A stretch of DNA of 64,000 nt from Rachicladosporium sp. CCFEE 5018 (GCA_002077045.2 KZ111169.1:383286-447285); one strand, 5' to 3'; shown: positions 42,806 to 55,147, counted from the first letter of the stretch. Translations and numbers: made by a program. Notes: generated by a model not told the origin, from the letters alone.

Positions 42806-44476
42806 ATGGACGACCAAATCGATGATGCGAGCTCTAACGGCAATGTGGGTGGCGAGAAAAACATCGCAATGGAGGCCCTGCACGCTGTAGAGACCAATAA
42901 CGCTCGCCCAGCATGCTTCAAGTCGACAATCCAGGAAGTGCTTTTCGTGCTGACCTGTACGATGGCCATCGCAATGCCTGCATACGTGGCCGGCATGATC
43001 ACTGTCATCTCGAGTTTCGTTGGACGGGACCTCGATATGACGACGGCGGAAATCACTTGGCTTACATCTTCGACTTCTCTGGCTAGCGGTGCATTTCTGC
43101 TCTTCTTCGGAGGTGTCGCGGATCTTTTTGGGAGGAAAGCCATGTTTATCGTGTCGATGTTCTTCTTTGCTGTCTTCACGCTCGCAGCTGGGTTCGCGAA
43201 GACACCGATTGGTATCGATGTGCTGAGTGGAGTGATGGGACTTTTCGCTGCGATGGCTGTACCGCCTGCTGTTGGACTTCTAGGAGCTATCTACAAGCCA
43301 TCGAAGCGGAAGAATCTTGCCTTTGCATGCTTCTCCGGTGGCAATCCACTCGGGTTCGTCTTCGGCACGATCTTCAGCGGAGTTGCGACTTCAATCTTCA
43401 ACTGGCGTGCGAGTTTCTACTTGCTGGCAATCATTTTCGTGCTATTCTCCGTAATCGGCTGGTTCACAATCCCCAGCGATCACGCCGACAAGCAGCCCTT
43501 GACTTGGCAGACTATCAGACGCTTCGACTTTCTCGGCGTGCTGCTCACAGTCGGAGGCATCGGCATGTTCTCCGCCGCCCTAAGTCTTGGCGATACAGCA
43601 CAGCCCAATGGCTGGAAGACGGGGTATGTACTCGCTCTGCTCATCGTTGGTCTCTTCCTGATGATCGCCTTCGTCTTCTGGGAACGCTATTTCCCGCACG
43701 CTCTCGTACCAATGGATATATGGAAGGACAAGAACTTCTCGCTCTCCCTCGGTATCCTCTGTCTAGGCATGATGGCCTTCACGCCAGCCAGCTTCTTCAT
43801 TGGCCTCTACTTCCAGGAGATCTGGCATAAGTCTGCCCTCCAAGTTGCCGTTTTGATCCTGCCGATGGCCATCGTGGGCATGATAGTCAACGTCATCGCT
43901 GGCCTTATCCTGCACAGAGTCTCGAACAAACTCCTCATGGGTCTCGGCTGCTCGGCCTACGTCCTCTCTTGCCTCCTCTCCGCAGTCAACAGAGCAAGCA
44001 GCAGCTACTGGGACTTCTGCTTCACAGCCCTCATGTTCGTCGTCGTGGGTGCAGACCTGCAATTCAACGTCGCGAATATGTACGTCATGAGCAGCTTACC
44101 TCGGGAACAGCAGTCCGTCGCTGGTGGGATCTTGCAAACTGTCAGTCGTCTGGCACAGACAGTGGGCTTTGGTATCACGACGTCGATCTTCAACTCTGTG
44201 CAGCAGAAGCCGAGGATGGTTAAGTACTACGATCTTGCAACGCAGCCTTATGCGGCGACTTTCTACTTTTCAATGGCTTGCGCGGTGATGAGCCTGGGAC
44301 TGGTACCGTTTCTGACCTTGAAGACTCAGGGTGGGAAGGTGAGGGAGGGGAGTGATGTATCGTCGATCGTGCAAGACAATGAAGCAAAAGAGGTTCCCGC
44401 AAGCACGGAGGCGAAGTGGGATGCGCAACTATCAGAGCTTGACGAAGCAGTGAAGCCAGGCGAAAAGCTGCCATAA
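42806..44476 (+). CDS. MFS transporter, drug:H+ antiporter type
   Basis: Intronless, 556 residues with about 14 hydrophobic helices. The loop between helices 2 and 3 has GGVADLFGRKAMF, the MFS motif A. An N-terminal cytosolic segment of about 45 residues and a long acidic C-terminal tail frame the membrane core. It resembles the 14-spanner DHA2-type family that exports drugs, amines or siderophore-like compounds. There is no biosynthetic cluster beside it, so the substrate is unknown. Confidence 0.9.
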   Translation: MDDQIDDASSNGNVGGEKNIAMEALHAVETNNARPACFKSTIQEVLFVLTCTMAIAMPAYVAGMITVISSFVGRDLDMTTAEITWLTSSTSLASGAFLLFFGGVADLFGRKAMFIVSMFFFAVFTLAAGFAKTPIGIDVLSGVMGLFAAMAVPPAVGLLGAIYKPSKRKNLAFACFSGGNPLGFVFGTIFSGVATSIFNWRASFYLLAIIFVLFSVIGWFTIPSDHADKQPLTWQTIRRFDFLGVLLTVGGIGMFSAALSLGDTAQPNGWKTGYVLALLIVGLFLMIAFVFWERYFPHALVPMDIWKDKNFSLSLGILCLGMMAFTPASFFIGLYFQEIWHKSALQVAVLILPMAIVGMIVNVIAGLILHRVSNKLLMGLGCSAYVLSCLLSAVNRASSSYWDFCFTALMFVVVGADLQFNVANMYVMSSLPREQQSVAGGILQTVSRLAQTVGFGITTSIFNSVQQKPRMVKYYDLATQPYAATFYFSMACAVMSLGLVPFLTLKTQGGKVREGSDVSSIVQDNEAKEVPASTEAKWDAQLSELDEAVKPGEKLP

Positions 44477-44763
44477 GGATTCATGCCTGATTTGAATGCT
44501 CCTTTGGAAGTCCGCAGCAAATCACTGGTTACCATACACTTCCGAAGAGTTCGCCATTTGCAGCTCTGCAATATCTCCGTCCCGAACCGCATCTCACGAC
44601 ATCAATCTAGCGGTGCTACTTGTGTCCAAACCATCCGCTCTCACCGAAGGTGCGACTATCGAACGCCGCCTACGGTGCCGCTGATAGTGGCGGGACGATG
44701 TCCAGCCGGCCAGCGAAGAGAGCTTGATCAGATCGCTTTCCTCAGACGTAAACCTATGGCATT

Positions 44764-46209
44764 CTACAGACTATGCTCTTCACCACTTGACCCAATCCTG
44801 CCAACTGCTCTCCAAGTCGGAGAAGATGTCGTACCTCTGATACCTTGCAATGAAATCTGATCTTTGCAGACGCTGGTAGGCACTCGGGATCCCGCTGGAC
44901 GTCTGTTCTGCACTGCTGGGCACGTAACACGCAATCGCCATACCGCCTTCTTGGAATGAGGAGATGCGCGACTGTCGAAGCTGTTCAAGTCGCAGAGGTG
45001 CTGAAGTGCCCAGCAGATTATCTGTAGTGGTGCGTAGCGCAGCTCATGGCGCAGGATCGCGATACTCCGTAGCAGAGTGGCTGCAAAGGCATCTAGCTCG
45101 GAAGTATACGCCGCATGGCCGCGGCTCCAATTCTGAAGGAGTCCTTCAGACCTGGCTCTCCCTATTGCGGACGAATCAAATGTCTTAGAGTTTGGCCAAT
45201 CGAATAGTCGCAACATGCGGAGCTTTGGCGTCACTCTCATGGTCCCATACATCGCCACTCCGAAATCAGTATCTCTTCGTATTTCTGGCGAATTCGTATC
45301 GACGTATGGAAAGCGCAGAGCAAGGCGCTCAAGTAGAGGCCACTGCACTCTGCAAAATCCGGAGAAATTGAACGGCCCCATAGGGGAATCACAGTATTCG
45401 TTCGAGATGTCCAGACTGACTAGATTCGAAGAGAGGACGTCAAGGGGCTTGGCGGTCAAGGAATACCAGTCGGGAACCCTCAGCTTCAGCTACTCAAGAT
45501 GAGTACCAGACTCCACGAGCCTTGCCATGTAGTCAAGATCAATGGGATCCTTTGAGTGAATGCACAAAGCGGGTGGTGACTTGCTCACTACCTGAAACTT
45601 TGCCGTCAAGCCCTTGAGGAAAGATCCTCCATCAGATGCGCACTCTTTAAGGTGTAGCTTGACTAGTCCCGTAAAGTCCACGGCCTCCAATAGCGCATTT
45701 CCATGGTCCGCATCCCTCATCTGGTCGAGACTAAGCTCGTGCAACAACAATCTCTTCAGCTTTACTACTCCAGGTGGGACCTGCTGGAACAGCGCGGTGG
45801 CGAATGCGAAGTGGAATTCATCGCTAGCTAGGGCATCGGGCCACACGAATACCTCTTTTCCAATGCTTGCAGAAGTGACACAAAGATCGGCCAGTCCGTG
45901 AGCGTTCTTGATGACTCCACCCCAATCCTTGACTTCGTCGAAATCGCTGTGACAAGTCGGAAGCTTCATCCTTGTCAAGTTGGCGAGTGGATGGATCGAG
46001 CCAGAAGCCTGAGATGAACTGCTGGGCACCGGCAATCCGCATAAGTTATTGGCCCGAAGGGGGAAGAGATGGATCACGGCCTCGGTGAGAGAGTGTAGGT
46101 TGGCGATTGTGATGGAAGTGAGGAAACGTAGCGGAGGTCTCCGTTCGAGGTTGTGTCGAAGAACAAGAGTGGAGACGCGTCGCGCAGCACTTGTGGGGAA
46201 GGCACGAGT
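44764..46209 (-). pseudogene. Leucine-rich, F-box-type protein, disrupted
   Basis: Open text in one reverse frame from 46209 down to 45493 and again from 45489 to 44764, separated only by TAG at 45490-45492 (SGTHLE-stop-LKLRVPDW). The text is LRR-like throughout (LRFLTSITIANLHSLTEAV, VKLKRLLLHELSLDQM, LVKLHLKECAS, NLVSLDISNEY, PLLERLALRFPYV), as in fungal F-box/LRR proteins. The 5' end is unclear: TGA at 46210-46212 closes the frame, and no clean upstream exon was found, so the F-box itself is missing or lies in an unmodelled exon. No intron explains the internal TAG. Confidence 0.55.
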
Positions 46210-46518
46210 TCATCCCCACGCCATCTCCGCGCGGCAAGCTCACTCCTGTGACCGTCAGTCACTGCAAGCAGTGTAGCCCACGCTTGGGTTGCATTGAACA
46301 TATAGCACAAGTTGAACAGGAAGGGACTAGGTCGGGTGTGGTACACAAAGGCTTGTAGAAATGTACACTCGCCTACAAGTCTGCCATCCCGATGTAACAT
46401 CATATCTCATCAACATCATCGTCAACCTTGGTGGCGTTCGTTTTGGTCGTGCCGTTGCTATGCAGTGTATCCATGCTGTACGACCATCAGTATCGTCCCA
46501 AATGCAACCCGCAGTCGA

Positions 46519-49175
46519 TCATGAATACCTGTATCCCGCCTTCTGCGACATACCAATAGCCTGCCGTCCCGTATCGCTACTCTCGAGGAACTCCCTCAAC
46601 TTCTCCCGGAAGATCTCCAGGCCCTGCGAGCTCGCTGCATTCGTCATTCGCAGAATGGGACCCCAGAGGTTGAGCGTGTACGTCACGTAAGCTCCAACAG
46701 CGGCCAGGATGAGGAAGATGAAGTAGACCGGGTTCCGGAGCACTGCATCACATAATTAGCATTGTCCCTTCCCCTCACCAAGTGCAGCATGTCAAACATA
46801 CCAGCCACAATCTCATTCCACCCCAGCGCAAGCAACAACCCATAAAAGTACAGCGGCACTTGCGTCATTCCTCCGATCGCACTCCGCTTAGCCTCAACAT
46901 ACACCCCATCAGCGGTCTTCTTGAACCGCGTAGCCAGATCCGCTCGCTTAGCCTCACTAAGCACCGTCATCTCCTCTTCCAACGTCTTGCCTTCGTCTTC
47001 GTCAACGCCGCCGATGGGATGGAGATCCTCTTCGTCAGCTGCTGTTACGCCAGCAGGTGCTTCGCCGATCCAGGCGTCAAGGGGTGGAGGGGCGGTGGTC
47101 GTGCTGAGCTTGAAGCGCGCGAGGAGCGGGATCAGCTCGAGCGTTGATTCGCGGGCGCGGTTGTACATGCTCTCGATGTCGTCCGTGGGCCGCCAGAGAC
47201 GTGGGACACCATCTTCGTCGTAGCGGAACTTGTCTTCGAAGTTCTCCCGGAGCTTCAGAAGTAAGTTGCCTTCCATCATCTCCTCTTCGATCTTGTCCCG
47301 CAATGCACTCCAGGACTTCCTCCGTAACCGCCAGAGCCCAACTTCGACTTCCTCGGGACTAGCATCAAAGCTGCGGGCGCGGATGGTGAAGCGTTCTTCG
47401 GCGTGGGAGACGGTCTCGGTGAAGACATTCCATATCCTATCCCAGAGATCCTTCTCTGTAGCCGGCTTCTCACCCTCTGCAGGCGCGCCAGAGCCACCGC
47501 GTCCAGAGCCCAGCTTGTTGAACTCCAGACCCACAGACTCAGCCAGCTTAGCCTTTACCCATCGTTCTGACCTTGTGGCAAGTCGGCGCATCTCCTCCTT
47601 CCTAAGACGAGCGCTGGCTTCGTCGACTTCTTTGCGGAAGAGGTTCAACTGCGATTGGTAGTTACTCCAGGGCGCACCCTCAACAAGTGAGGTGTGTGCA
47701 TGGGTCTCGTATGCCTTAAGAGCTTTCGTCTTCTCGTTCTGCACAATGGTATGGAAGTCGTAGCCGTTCGATCGCTTCTGGCCGGCTTTGACGGCGCTCG
47801 AGACGCCCTCGCTGAAGTCGTGTAGGCCAGCTTTGTGTGCTGCCGTCAGTTGGCCATTGAACAACGTCTTCAGTCGGCCGTCCACTTTGCTTGCGAGCTC
47901 AGCTTGCTTCGTCTTGAAGACACCCTTGTGATACCTGCTCGCCTCGACCTCGAAGTTCGCCAGCACAGCTTTCCTTGCACCAGTGATCGCGACACCCAGC
48001 GCAGCAAGGATACTCGGCTTCCCACTCGCCACACCCTCCGCTTGCCTCTCCTCCAAAGGCAACACAACAGCATCAAATGCCACAAGCACCTCCTTCGCAA
48101 TCTCATCGCATCGAAACTGCGCCAGCAATTCTTGCTGCGTCGGCAAATCCAAATCCTTGTTGCTATCAATCGTCTCCCACACCCCCTTCGCGTAAATCGG
48201 GAACCCATCAGCCGGAATCCGACGATGATAAGCCGGCAGCAGGATAGCCTCATCCCGATCATCAGTCAACCCATCCCTCATCGGATCTTTATACCCTTCC
48301 CTGAATCTCGTGCCCAGCCTCCGCACCTCCTGCTCGAACTTCTCCGGCTGCAAGATCTTGTGTGGAAGTGCCACAAATGCAAAGTCGAAGTAATCCCCAA
48401 TCTGGCTCTTCTCCATGCCCGGCGGTTTGCTCAGTGTACTCCATATCCTCGCCAGATCCTGCGTAAGCGTAGCCTTCAGATTCGCCAGTGGCGTCGTGCC
48501 CAAGTGATCCCGGATGACGAAGAACAGCAGCGTCCTCGGCACGCTCTTCGCATCCTTCAAGAAAACCTGCAAGTTCACCTCAAACACCGTCTTCAGCAAC
48601 CCCATATTCGCGCCCTGGTACAACCCGACTTGATGCTCCCAAATATTCACAATTAACACCTCGCTCGTCGCCAACGCAAACAGCGCACTCTTCCGCTCGA
48701 AATCCTGATCCTCCCCTCTCTCCCTCCCATCCGTACCTTCCACATCCATAACCAGAATATTCTCCGCCATCCTCTGCTCCTTCGGCGCAGTCGCATCCTC
48801 CTTCTCATTCCGACTCATCCAAATCCCCTTAGTCGTCTGCCTCCGATCCGCCTCACTCATGACCCCAAACTGTGTGCCAAAAAGGTAATTCAGCAGCGTG
48901 CTCTTCCCTGTACTCTGACTGCCAAACACAGAAATGAGATGGTAGTTGAACCCCGCCCGAAGCACTTTCTGACTCTGCAAGTACGCTGGCAAATTCTCAT
49001 TAAACACTTTCTCCTGGTCGATAATCTGTATCCCGTGCTCGAAGTGCTCGGCCGTGGGCTTCTCGCCCACAGCGCCAAAATGCCCGTTCATGGTCATGAC
49101 CGTCGGGGCGGTGGGGTGGCGAGCTGTGGAGTTAGTCGGGCGGCTGGAGGTGCCGTTGGGGGAGAGGGTGGCCAT
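46519..49175 (-). CDS. SEY1: SEY1, ER membrane fusion GTPase
   Basis: Exon 1 46802-49175, intron 46743-46801 (GTATGT...GCTAAT...GCAG), exon 2 46519-46742; 865 residues from the ATG at 49175. G1 GSQSTGKS is at 85-92, followed by DVEGTDGRERGED and the RD motif FFVIRDHLG. A long helical middle leads to two membrane segments (YFYGLLLALGWNEIVAG and, in exon 2, NPVYFIFLILAAVGAYVTYT) and a short amphipathic tail. Sey1 (RHD3/atlastin-like) fuses ER tubules homotypically. The upstream 61 residues of the open frame from 49358 lack family features and are rejected. Confidence 0.96.
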
Positions 49176-49968
49176 GATTTCGACGCAGGGTACAAATACA
49201 GCTAGAGACAAAGTACACAATGACGTTCCGCACGTTACCCGCGTAATTCGAGGTCTCGTGGGCGGGCTGGACGGGTGCAGGGGTTTGGCGAGAGGTGAGG
49301 TGGGAGAGGGAAGGTTTGGATTGGCTGGCTGTGTGTTGGCAAGAAAGTGACGTTCCACACGCAGCGGCAGGGGCCGGACAGGGCAGGTGGCATTGCCATA
49401 TGGGCAGCGACAACGTGGTTTCCTTAATGGTTGACCATAAACTCGAGGTCACTATGCCATCATGGTAACCACGAGATGAGAAGTTTGAGACGCGGTCAAT
49501 GAGATGCTTCGAGTATCGCCTACTATTACAGCCACCGCTCCAGTCCGCCTCGCTCTTCGAAGATCATCCCCATCTCCATCTCATATCCCCTGCTCAATAT
49601 CATACAATCTCTTCTCCCTCCCTCCAACGAAATTAGCACCAAAAAGAACGTAGCAGATGTTGTGATGGCAGCAGAAAAGCGCAGCCAGAGTATTGTACCA
49701 TTTGTCAAGTAAGAGCTTGCCAGCAGCATTGCCCATCCCATCCAATCCAATCGGCAAGAGGATTGCCTTGATGACAGCGCTCCAGCTGGCTCGTGGTGTA
49801 GAGAGTGGTTGAGCTTCTTCAGATTTGGTCTCTGCTACCTGGTGGCGCCAAGTAGATCTTCGACCAGCATACGAGTGATGTAAGTGCAAGCATGCGAATA
49901 TAACTGACGCTCAGATGATGTTGCTCAGATACGAGCGAGCGAGCGAGCGAAGGTAGTGACTAGATGGT
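49176..49968. other. Gene-free interval
   Basis: SEY1 promoter and PUF 3' region. Two overlapping hydrophobic ORFs (49526-49889, reverse) look like composition artefacts. Confidence 0.4.
49932..49950. repeat. Short tandem repeat (CGAG)4
   Basis: Four CGAG units plus a partial fifth, in the probable 3' UTR of the PUF gene. Confidence 0.85.
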
Positions 49969-52273
49969 CTAACGGTAGCCGCCATACTGAGTATGACCCA
50001 TGCCGACGTAGCCGCGATTGTTATTGTAAGAGCGGTTGGTGATGTCGTAGACGGGATCCATGGGGCGGCCGGGAACGCGAGAGAAGGCAGCAGGAACGCC
50101 GGGACGAGTAGCGTAAGCTGGATCGGAGCAGAGAATGGCCACGCGGGAGCCGTACTTCGAGCCACGCAGCGAAACCATATGCTTGCGAATGTGAGCAGCG
50201 ACAACCTCCTTACGCATGGGCTCTCCATGGACGAGGATGTACTGGACGAGGTAGTTGCCAAACTGGTCGCCGGCGATGTCGATGAGAGGCATGCGAGGAC
50301 GATCCACGCGAGACTCGCACACTCGGTTGAGGTAGCGGTCGAGGAAGTCGGTGCCACCGATTTTGAGGCACTTCTCGATGACCTTGGAGGCGAACTGGTC
50401 CATGCTGTACTCTGCGGCGTAACGGATGACGTGATCGACAGCGCGAGTACGATCAGGCACAGAGCCGTGCTCGCAGATGTGTTGGACGCACCAGTTGCCG
50501 AACTGGCCATGCGCGACGACGTCGATGCTAGTCAAGACCTCGTTGACGCATGGACGCTTGTCCTCCTCGAGGCAGTTCTCGAAGATGTTCTGGACGACCA
50601 GACTGCCAGTCTCGCCAAGAGCGACCTCGTGCCACATCCCGCGCAAAGCCTCATTGACGGACTTCATGATCTGAGGAGGCGAGCCGTTCCAGCGGAGCTC
50701 GAACAGCTTCTGCCAGACGTGGCAAGCGTAGCGGTGAATGACTGTCTCCGGGATGCGGCGAAGCAGCTCGTGTACCATAATCGTCTTGTATTCCTCAGGC
50801 ACACAGTCGAACGCCTTCTGCACGACGTGGCAGCCAAAGGCGTCCATGCTCAGAGCAAGAATGTTGCCGCGGATGGCGTTCGCGATGCCGACGATCTGCT
50901 CAGGGGTCCCGTGCTCGAAGCAGCGCTGAACAAGGAAGTTGCCGAAGCGATTGATCATGAGAGCGTATGCCTGGTCGATGATAGCCTGGATGAGGCCGTA
51001 CTTCTGCTCCTCCGGCGCGAGCTTGAGCTTCTGCTGGAGGAAGATCGAAGCTTGCTGGTCGTTACTGCATACAATCTTGTTCACGATGTAGCGCCAGTTG
51101 CAAGTCGCATCGCGCTCGAGCAGGCGACGATAGTTAAGTGGCTCGACGGTGCTCATGTAGCTCATCGTCTCCGTGGGCGCTGGAGTCGTGTTCCACGAGG
51201 ATGCGAAGCTGGACGCAGTGGGAGACAGCCTGGTGCCGATGGGAGCCTGCATGACTGGCATGTGAGGGTAGGGCGGGAAGCTCTTGGTCATAGTTGGCGG
51301 TGCCATTGGCGGCGCGAACCCATTGTAACGCCTAGCACGACCACCGTTGAAGCCTGGACCTGGACGTGCATGACTTGAACCACTAGTAGTTGGTCAGCTT
51401 CACTTCCATGGCATTGATCTCTCAAGGGATTCACTCACTTCACATCATGATGAAAAGCTGGCGCAGGCATCAACCCATTGTGCGACATAGCGGCTGGTCC
51501 GAACGACTGAGGCGGCCCGCCATAGTCGAACGGAGTGGTCTGCCTGGTGACTGCTCCGTTGTAGGCGGGAAGCGGCCCACCGAATGGGTTGTACTGGATG
51601 TTCTGAGGAGCGGGATACGGCGAGCTGATCACCTGCTCGACCGTGTGGTGCGCGAGACGAGTCTGATTGAGCTCGATGTCCATCTGCGCCATGCGCTGAT
51701 GCGCAAGCTCCAGCTGCTTCTTCAGGCGCTCGATCTTGTTGGTGTCCGACGCGCTGTTAGAGTCGGTTGTGCCATCAGCAGGCGGAGTGCTCGCCGGGTA
51801 CGGATTGGTGATGATAGAGGAATTGTCATCGTCGTCATCGGCGGAGCCAGCGCCTGACTTATTGACGCTGGGCTGGCGATACTGCTGCTCGTTGAGCTTC
51901 GCCATCAAGACGCTGAGGACATCGTCCTCGTTGATCTTTGGCTTCTGCGAGCAGGTGAGTAATGAGTGGCTACATGGGCGTTTTGGAGATTTACCTTCGG
52001 GGGCCCGTGTGGCGCCTGGTCGGTGAACGCTGATGTGGTGTGTGATACTGGAAGCGCGCTCTTATGGCGCTCCATTGGCGACTTCGCGACCGCTGTCAGC
52101 GCAAGTTGTACTGAATTGTGATTGATGCCGATGCCATTGCTGCCGCCGCCGCCATTGCCGCTGCCGTCATGCACGAGGAGGGAGTGATGCATGCCTACCT
52201 GGAACATGTTGCCGAGGTCGTAGTCCTGATGGACGTTGGCTGAGCGCATCAACTGCTTTGATGGCTCACTCAT
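49969..52273 (-). CDS. Pumilio-family (PUF) RNA-binding protein
   Basis: Exons 51995-52273, 51439-51944 and 49969-51382; introns of 50 and 56 nt (GTAAAT...GCAG; GTGAGT...GCTGAC...CTAG); 732 residues. The first 290 residues are low-complexity (Gly/Asn/Ser-rich, then a short coiled coil IERLKKQLELAHQRMAQM). The C-terminal half has Pumilio repeats with visible core helices: NRFGNFLVQRCFE, DAFGCHVVQKAFD, YACHVWQKLFE, GETGSLVVQNIFE, GQFGNWCVQHICE, DQFASKVIEKCLK and DQFGNYLVQYILV. PUF proteins bind 3' UTRs and repress or localise mRNAs. Base-recognition residues vary between repeats, so target prediction needs structure. The tail is rich in Gly, Tyr, Asn and Arg. Confidence 0.94.
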
Positions 52274-52837
52274 TTCCGCCGTTTGTCGATATCCGCGTCG
52301 TGGCGAGGAGGGTGAGGTGATGTTGCGTATCGCGCTCAGTAGTGTAGCGCGATATAAGATGCCGACAGGTGACGGTAGATGGTGTGTGTGCAAAGCAGTA
52401 AGGAGTGTGGTAGATGGCGAGGAAGAGGATGTTGCTGGGTGAAGTGATGGAGGGAGCGGTGTGAGGTCGAGTGGGGGCGCTGTGTTGAGGAAGGAAGGCC
52501 ACGACGCGCCACGCCAACACCGGGGGATTGGTTCACCAGTGTTGGGCAAGTGCGAAGCGTGGTGTTGTGAGGGAAGGTGCGGACTACACCTCACTTACCA
52601 AGTACTCTCTGCGTTCACTTACTAGTCAGGGTCGACCAGACACACAGCCTAGCGGCGACAGAAAAAGCTGGAAGAGATTGATGGAGCAACACCAGATGTA
52701 TCGCTATGCAATGGGGTATATCGCTATGGTCATGCCTGCCGTCATTGAGGTATGCCGTAGAGTCTTAGTCAAAGCCCTCATCTCTGCTGCGAAGCTGTCA
52801 GCGAGAGACTGGTGCGCGGAATCAAAACAATGGGCAC
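52274..52837. other. Gene-free interval
   Basis: About 560 bases: PUF promoter and Hook 3' region. Several ORFs here are shadows or chance. Confidence 0.5.
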
Positions 52838-54669
52838 TCATACAGTACCGATTCCAGGGCCAACCAGCGCCCTCTGCTTCACAATCCAACTCTTCGGCTC
52901 TTGTCTCCTCCTTGCCAGTGACACGCCATTACTCTGCAGTCGTGACGACAGATCGTGCCAGGCGGAAGTCATAAGCCTGTTCTCACGCTGCAATGAGGCC
53001 AGCTCAGGTGCAGCAGCAGGTGGTGGTGCTTTCGCAGCAGCGTCAAGTTGCTTGCGAAGCTCCGTGACTTTCACCTCTTGCTCCTGCGTGAGGGTGCGTA
53101 GTCGTTCACACTCAGCTTCGCTAGCTTCGAGATCTCGGTTGACCGTATCGTAAGCTTCGCCGCGTTCTGCAGCTTGTTTCAGACGCGCATCGGCTGCTTC
53201 GAGTTGTTTCTCAAGCATCGCAAGCTTCTCGACCATATGCTTGCTTTCGTCTGAGGCAATTGCAGGCGGCCGAGCCTTCGATGCAGCATCGCTGCTTGTA
53301 ATCTCATGATCCACATCTTTTTTCGCGCCAGCGCCAGCTTCGCTAGTCTCGAGGTCCTGCAGTTTCTGTCGTAGTCCTTCAGAACTTCGTGGTCTTGGCC
53401 GTGTCGCTCGCGAGCAGCCTCCAGCTTCTGTGCCAGTACCCGCGAATCATGCTCGGCGTGCTTTCGAGTAGTCGTGAGCTCCGTAATTTGATACTCCTGA
53501 TTGCGGATCAAGCCACGCTTCTCGATGATCTCCTTCTCCAGATTGGCTTGAACAGACTTGAGTCGATCGAGCTCTTCTAGCTTGTCGTCCTTCAGCTTCA
53601 GTTCTTCCCGTAGAGTGACATTCAGCCTCTCCTGCTCCTGCAAAGCCTGTATCTTCTTCTTAAGATTCTCGTTGGCTTTGAGCTTTTGCACAAGATCCTC
53701 ATTCTCCGAACGCAGTAACTGTAGCTCATCTCGCAAAGTCTGATTCGCCTCACCATCGTCCTTTTGCTTCTGTGTCTGACGCTCCAGCCTCTCGACAGCA
53801 CCTTGCGACGTCTGCAACCGTACCTCCAGGTCTCCGATATATGACTTATCGCTCTCCGTCTGCCGCTGCAACTTCTTGACCATCTCGTCACCTCCTCCCT
53901 TTCGTCCCTTCGCATCGATCTCGTTCCTGTACGTGTCGAAAGCCTCCTGCAATTTGCCCTGCTCCGCTCGCAATTCCATGACCTGCCTCTGTGCTGCCGC
54001 ATAGCTGCCCTCCAGCCGGTCGATCATGGCCTGCGCTTTCAACAGCTCCTCTTCCTTCTCAAGCAGCGGATCACTGAACGCGCCTAACCCAGTGCTGCTC
54101 TTGCACCCGTTTTGCTTCTCGTGCGCAATCTCCGTCTCCGAAGCATACGCGCTCTCACCTCTGCTAGCCGGCTCGCTCTCGTCTGGCTGTTCCTCTTCCT
54201 CAGCTTCCTGCATCGCCCTCAGCTCGCCTGCAATGATCATGGCTTTCTCTCTCCCTAGCCCCATTAGTCTCCGCCCCATCGCCTGGTTCGCAGCAGGACT
54301 GCCCATGCCCGCTCTAATGATCAGCATCACCAGCTTCCCAGTCTCCCTGGCATCGGCTTTCGCCGCAATCGACTTGAGGTCTGGCGAATTTGCCCCGGAG
54401 ATCTCTTCGCCATTGCAAACATCGCGATAGTAAAGACTCAGCTGCTTCTCGATGTGCCTGAGGTTCTGCCACTTTCCAATCCAGTCGTCACGAGCACTAA
54501 GATTAGGTTCGGGAAGCGAGTTCCTGAAGTAGTCCGGGTCGATAGCGAGAAGGGTTTGCCAGAGAACTACACCCGTGGACAGATCTGCTAGCGATTGAGC
54601 AGGGGCGGACGGAGAGAAGGACGATATCCATTGGAGGAGGGCCTCGTGAAGAGGATCATGGTTGTTCAT
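52838..54669 (-). CDS. Hook-family dynein adaptor, with one apparent frameshift
   Basis: N-terminal Hook domain (calponin-homology-like, residues about 1-160: LHEALLQWISSF, VLWQTLLAIDPDYF, NLRHIEKQLSLYY) followed by a very long coiled coil, as in fungal Hook1/HookA. Hook links early endosomes to dynein and kinesin through the FHF complex. The open frame from 54669 runs to about 53375. The coiled coil then continues in another frame (LRQKLQDLETSEAG...) to TGA at 52838-52840, ending SWIVKQRALV as expected for the family. One extra base between 53374 and 53375 would make the frame continuous, and no splice sites are there. This is most simply an assembly error or recent indel. As read, the protein would be cut after about 430 residues and end in about 65 unrelated ones. 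Confidence 0.8.
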
Positions 54670-55147
54670 ATTTGGAGAGGATGATCGCCGGCATTGTGAT
54701 CACACAGAAGGCGAGTCAAGCACTTGACGGACCTGCGTCTGTGCTTGCATGGTCATGGGGCATTCTTCGTGTTGGGCCTGGCATACCTTGTGATATTGAC
54801 TCCAGACGCTGCCAAACTAGACATGCTGGCCGGCTTTCGTTCGGAAGCTCGGACATCGCGCCTCTTACATGTACTGCGACGCGTCGAGAGCAAGTCATCG
54901 ATACATGGAACGACATGGCGTGGCGAGTGACCACAGCAGGATCGAATCCTTGTAGCTTGACATCAATCGCATTTGGCAGAGATCATTGCTTACTTCTAGC
55001 ACATCAGTACTTCTGATTTCATTATCGCTGTATCAAGCCATGGAAGGACCTCAATGGCGATGGGCTTGCAAGACCAGACTTCGTTGGAGCAGCTGAAACT
55101 CTTCAGAACAATGCAGCATCTGCATCAGAGCGACGAAGCGGGTGGCC
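54670..55147. other. Gene-free interval
   Basis: About 480 bases between two reverse-strand genes; no convincing ORF. Confidence 0.5.

Noticed and set aside
47835..48656. 273-codon plus-strand ORF
   Set aside because: Shadow of SEY1; repetitive Arg/Gln/Leu text with no family resemblance.
49526..49889. Two overlapping hydrophobic reverse ORFs that could be a small membrane protein
   Set aside because: Both frames are hydrophobic, neither has a convincing start or splice continuity, and I know no matching family.
49993..51378. 461-codon plus-strand ORF antisense to the PUF gene
   Set aside because: It is the mirror of strongly biased PUF coding sequence; its translation has no domain pattern, while the reverse strand encodes clear Pumilio repeats.
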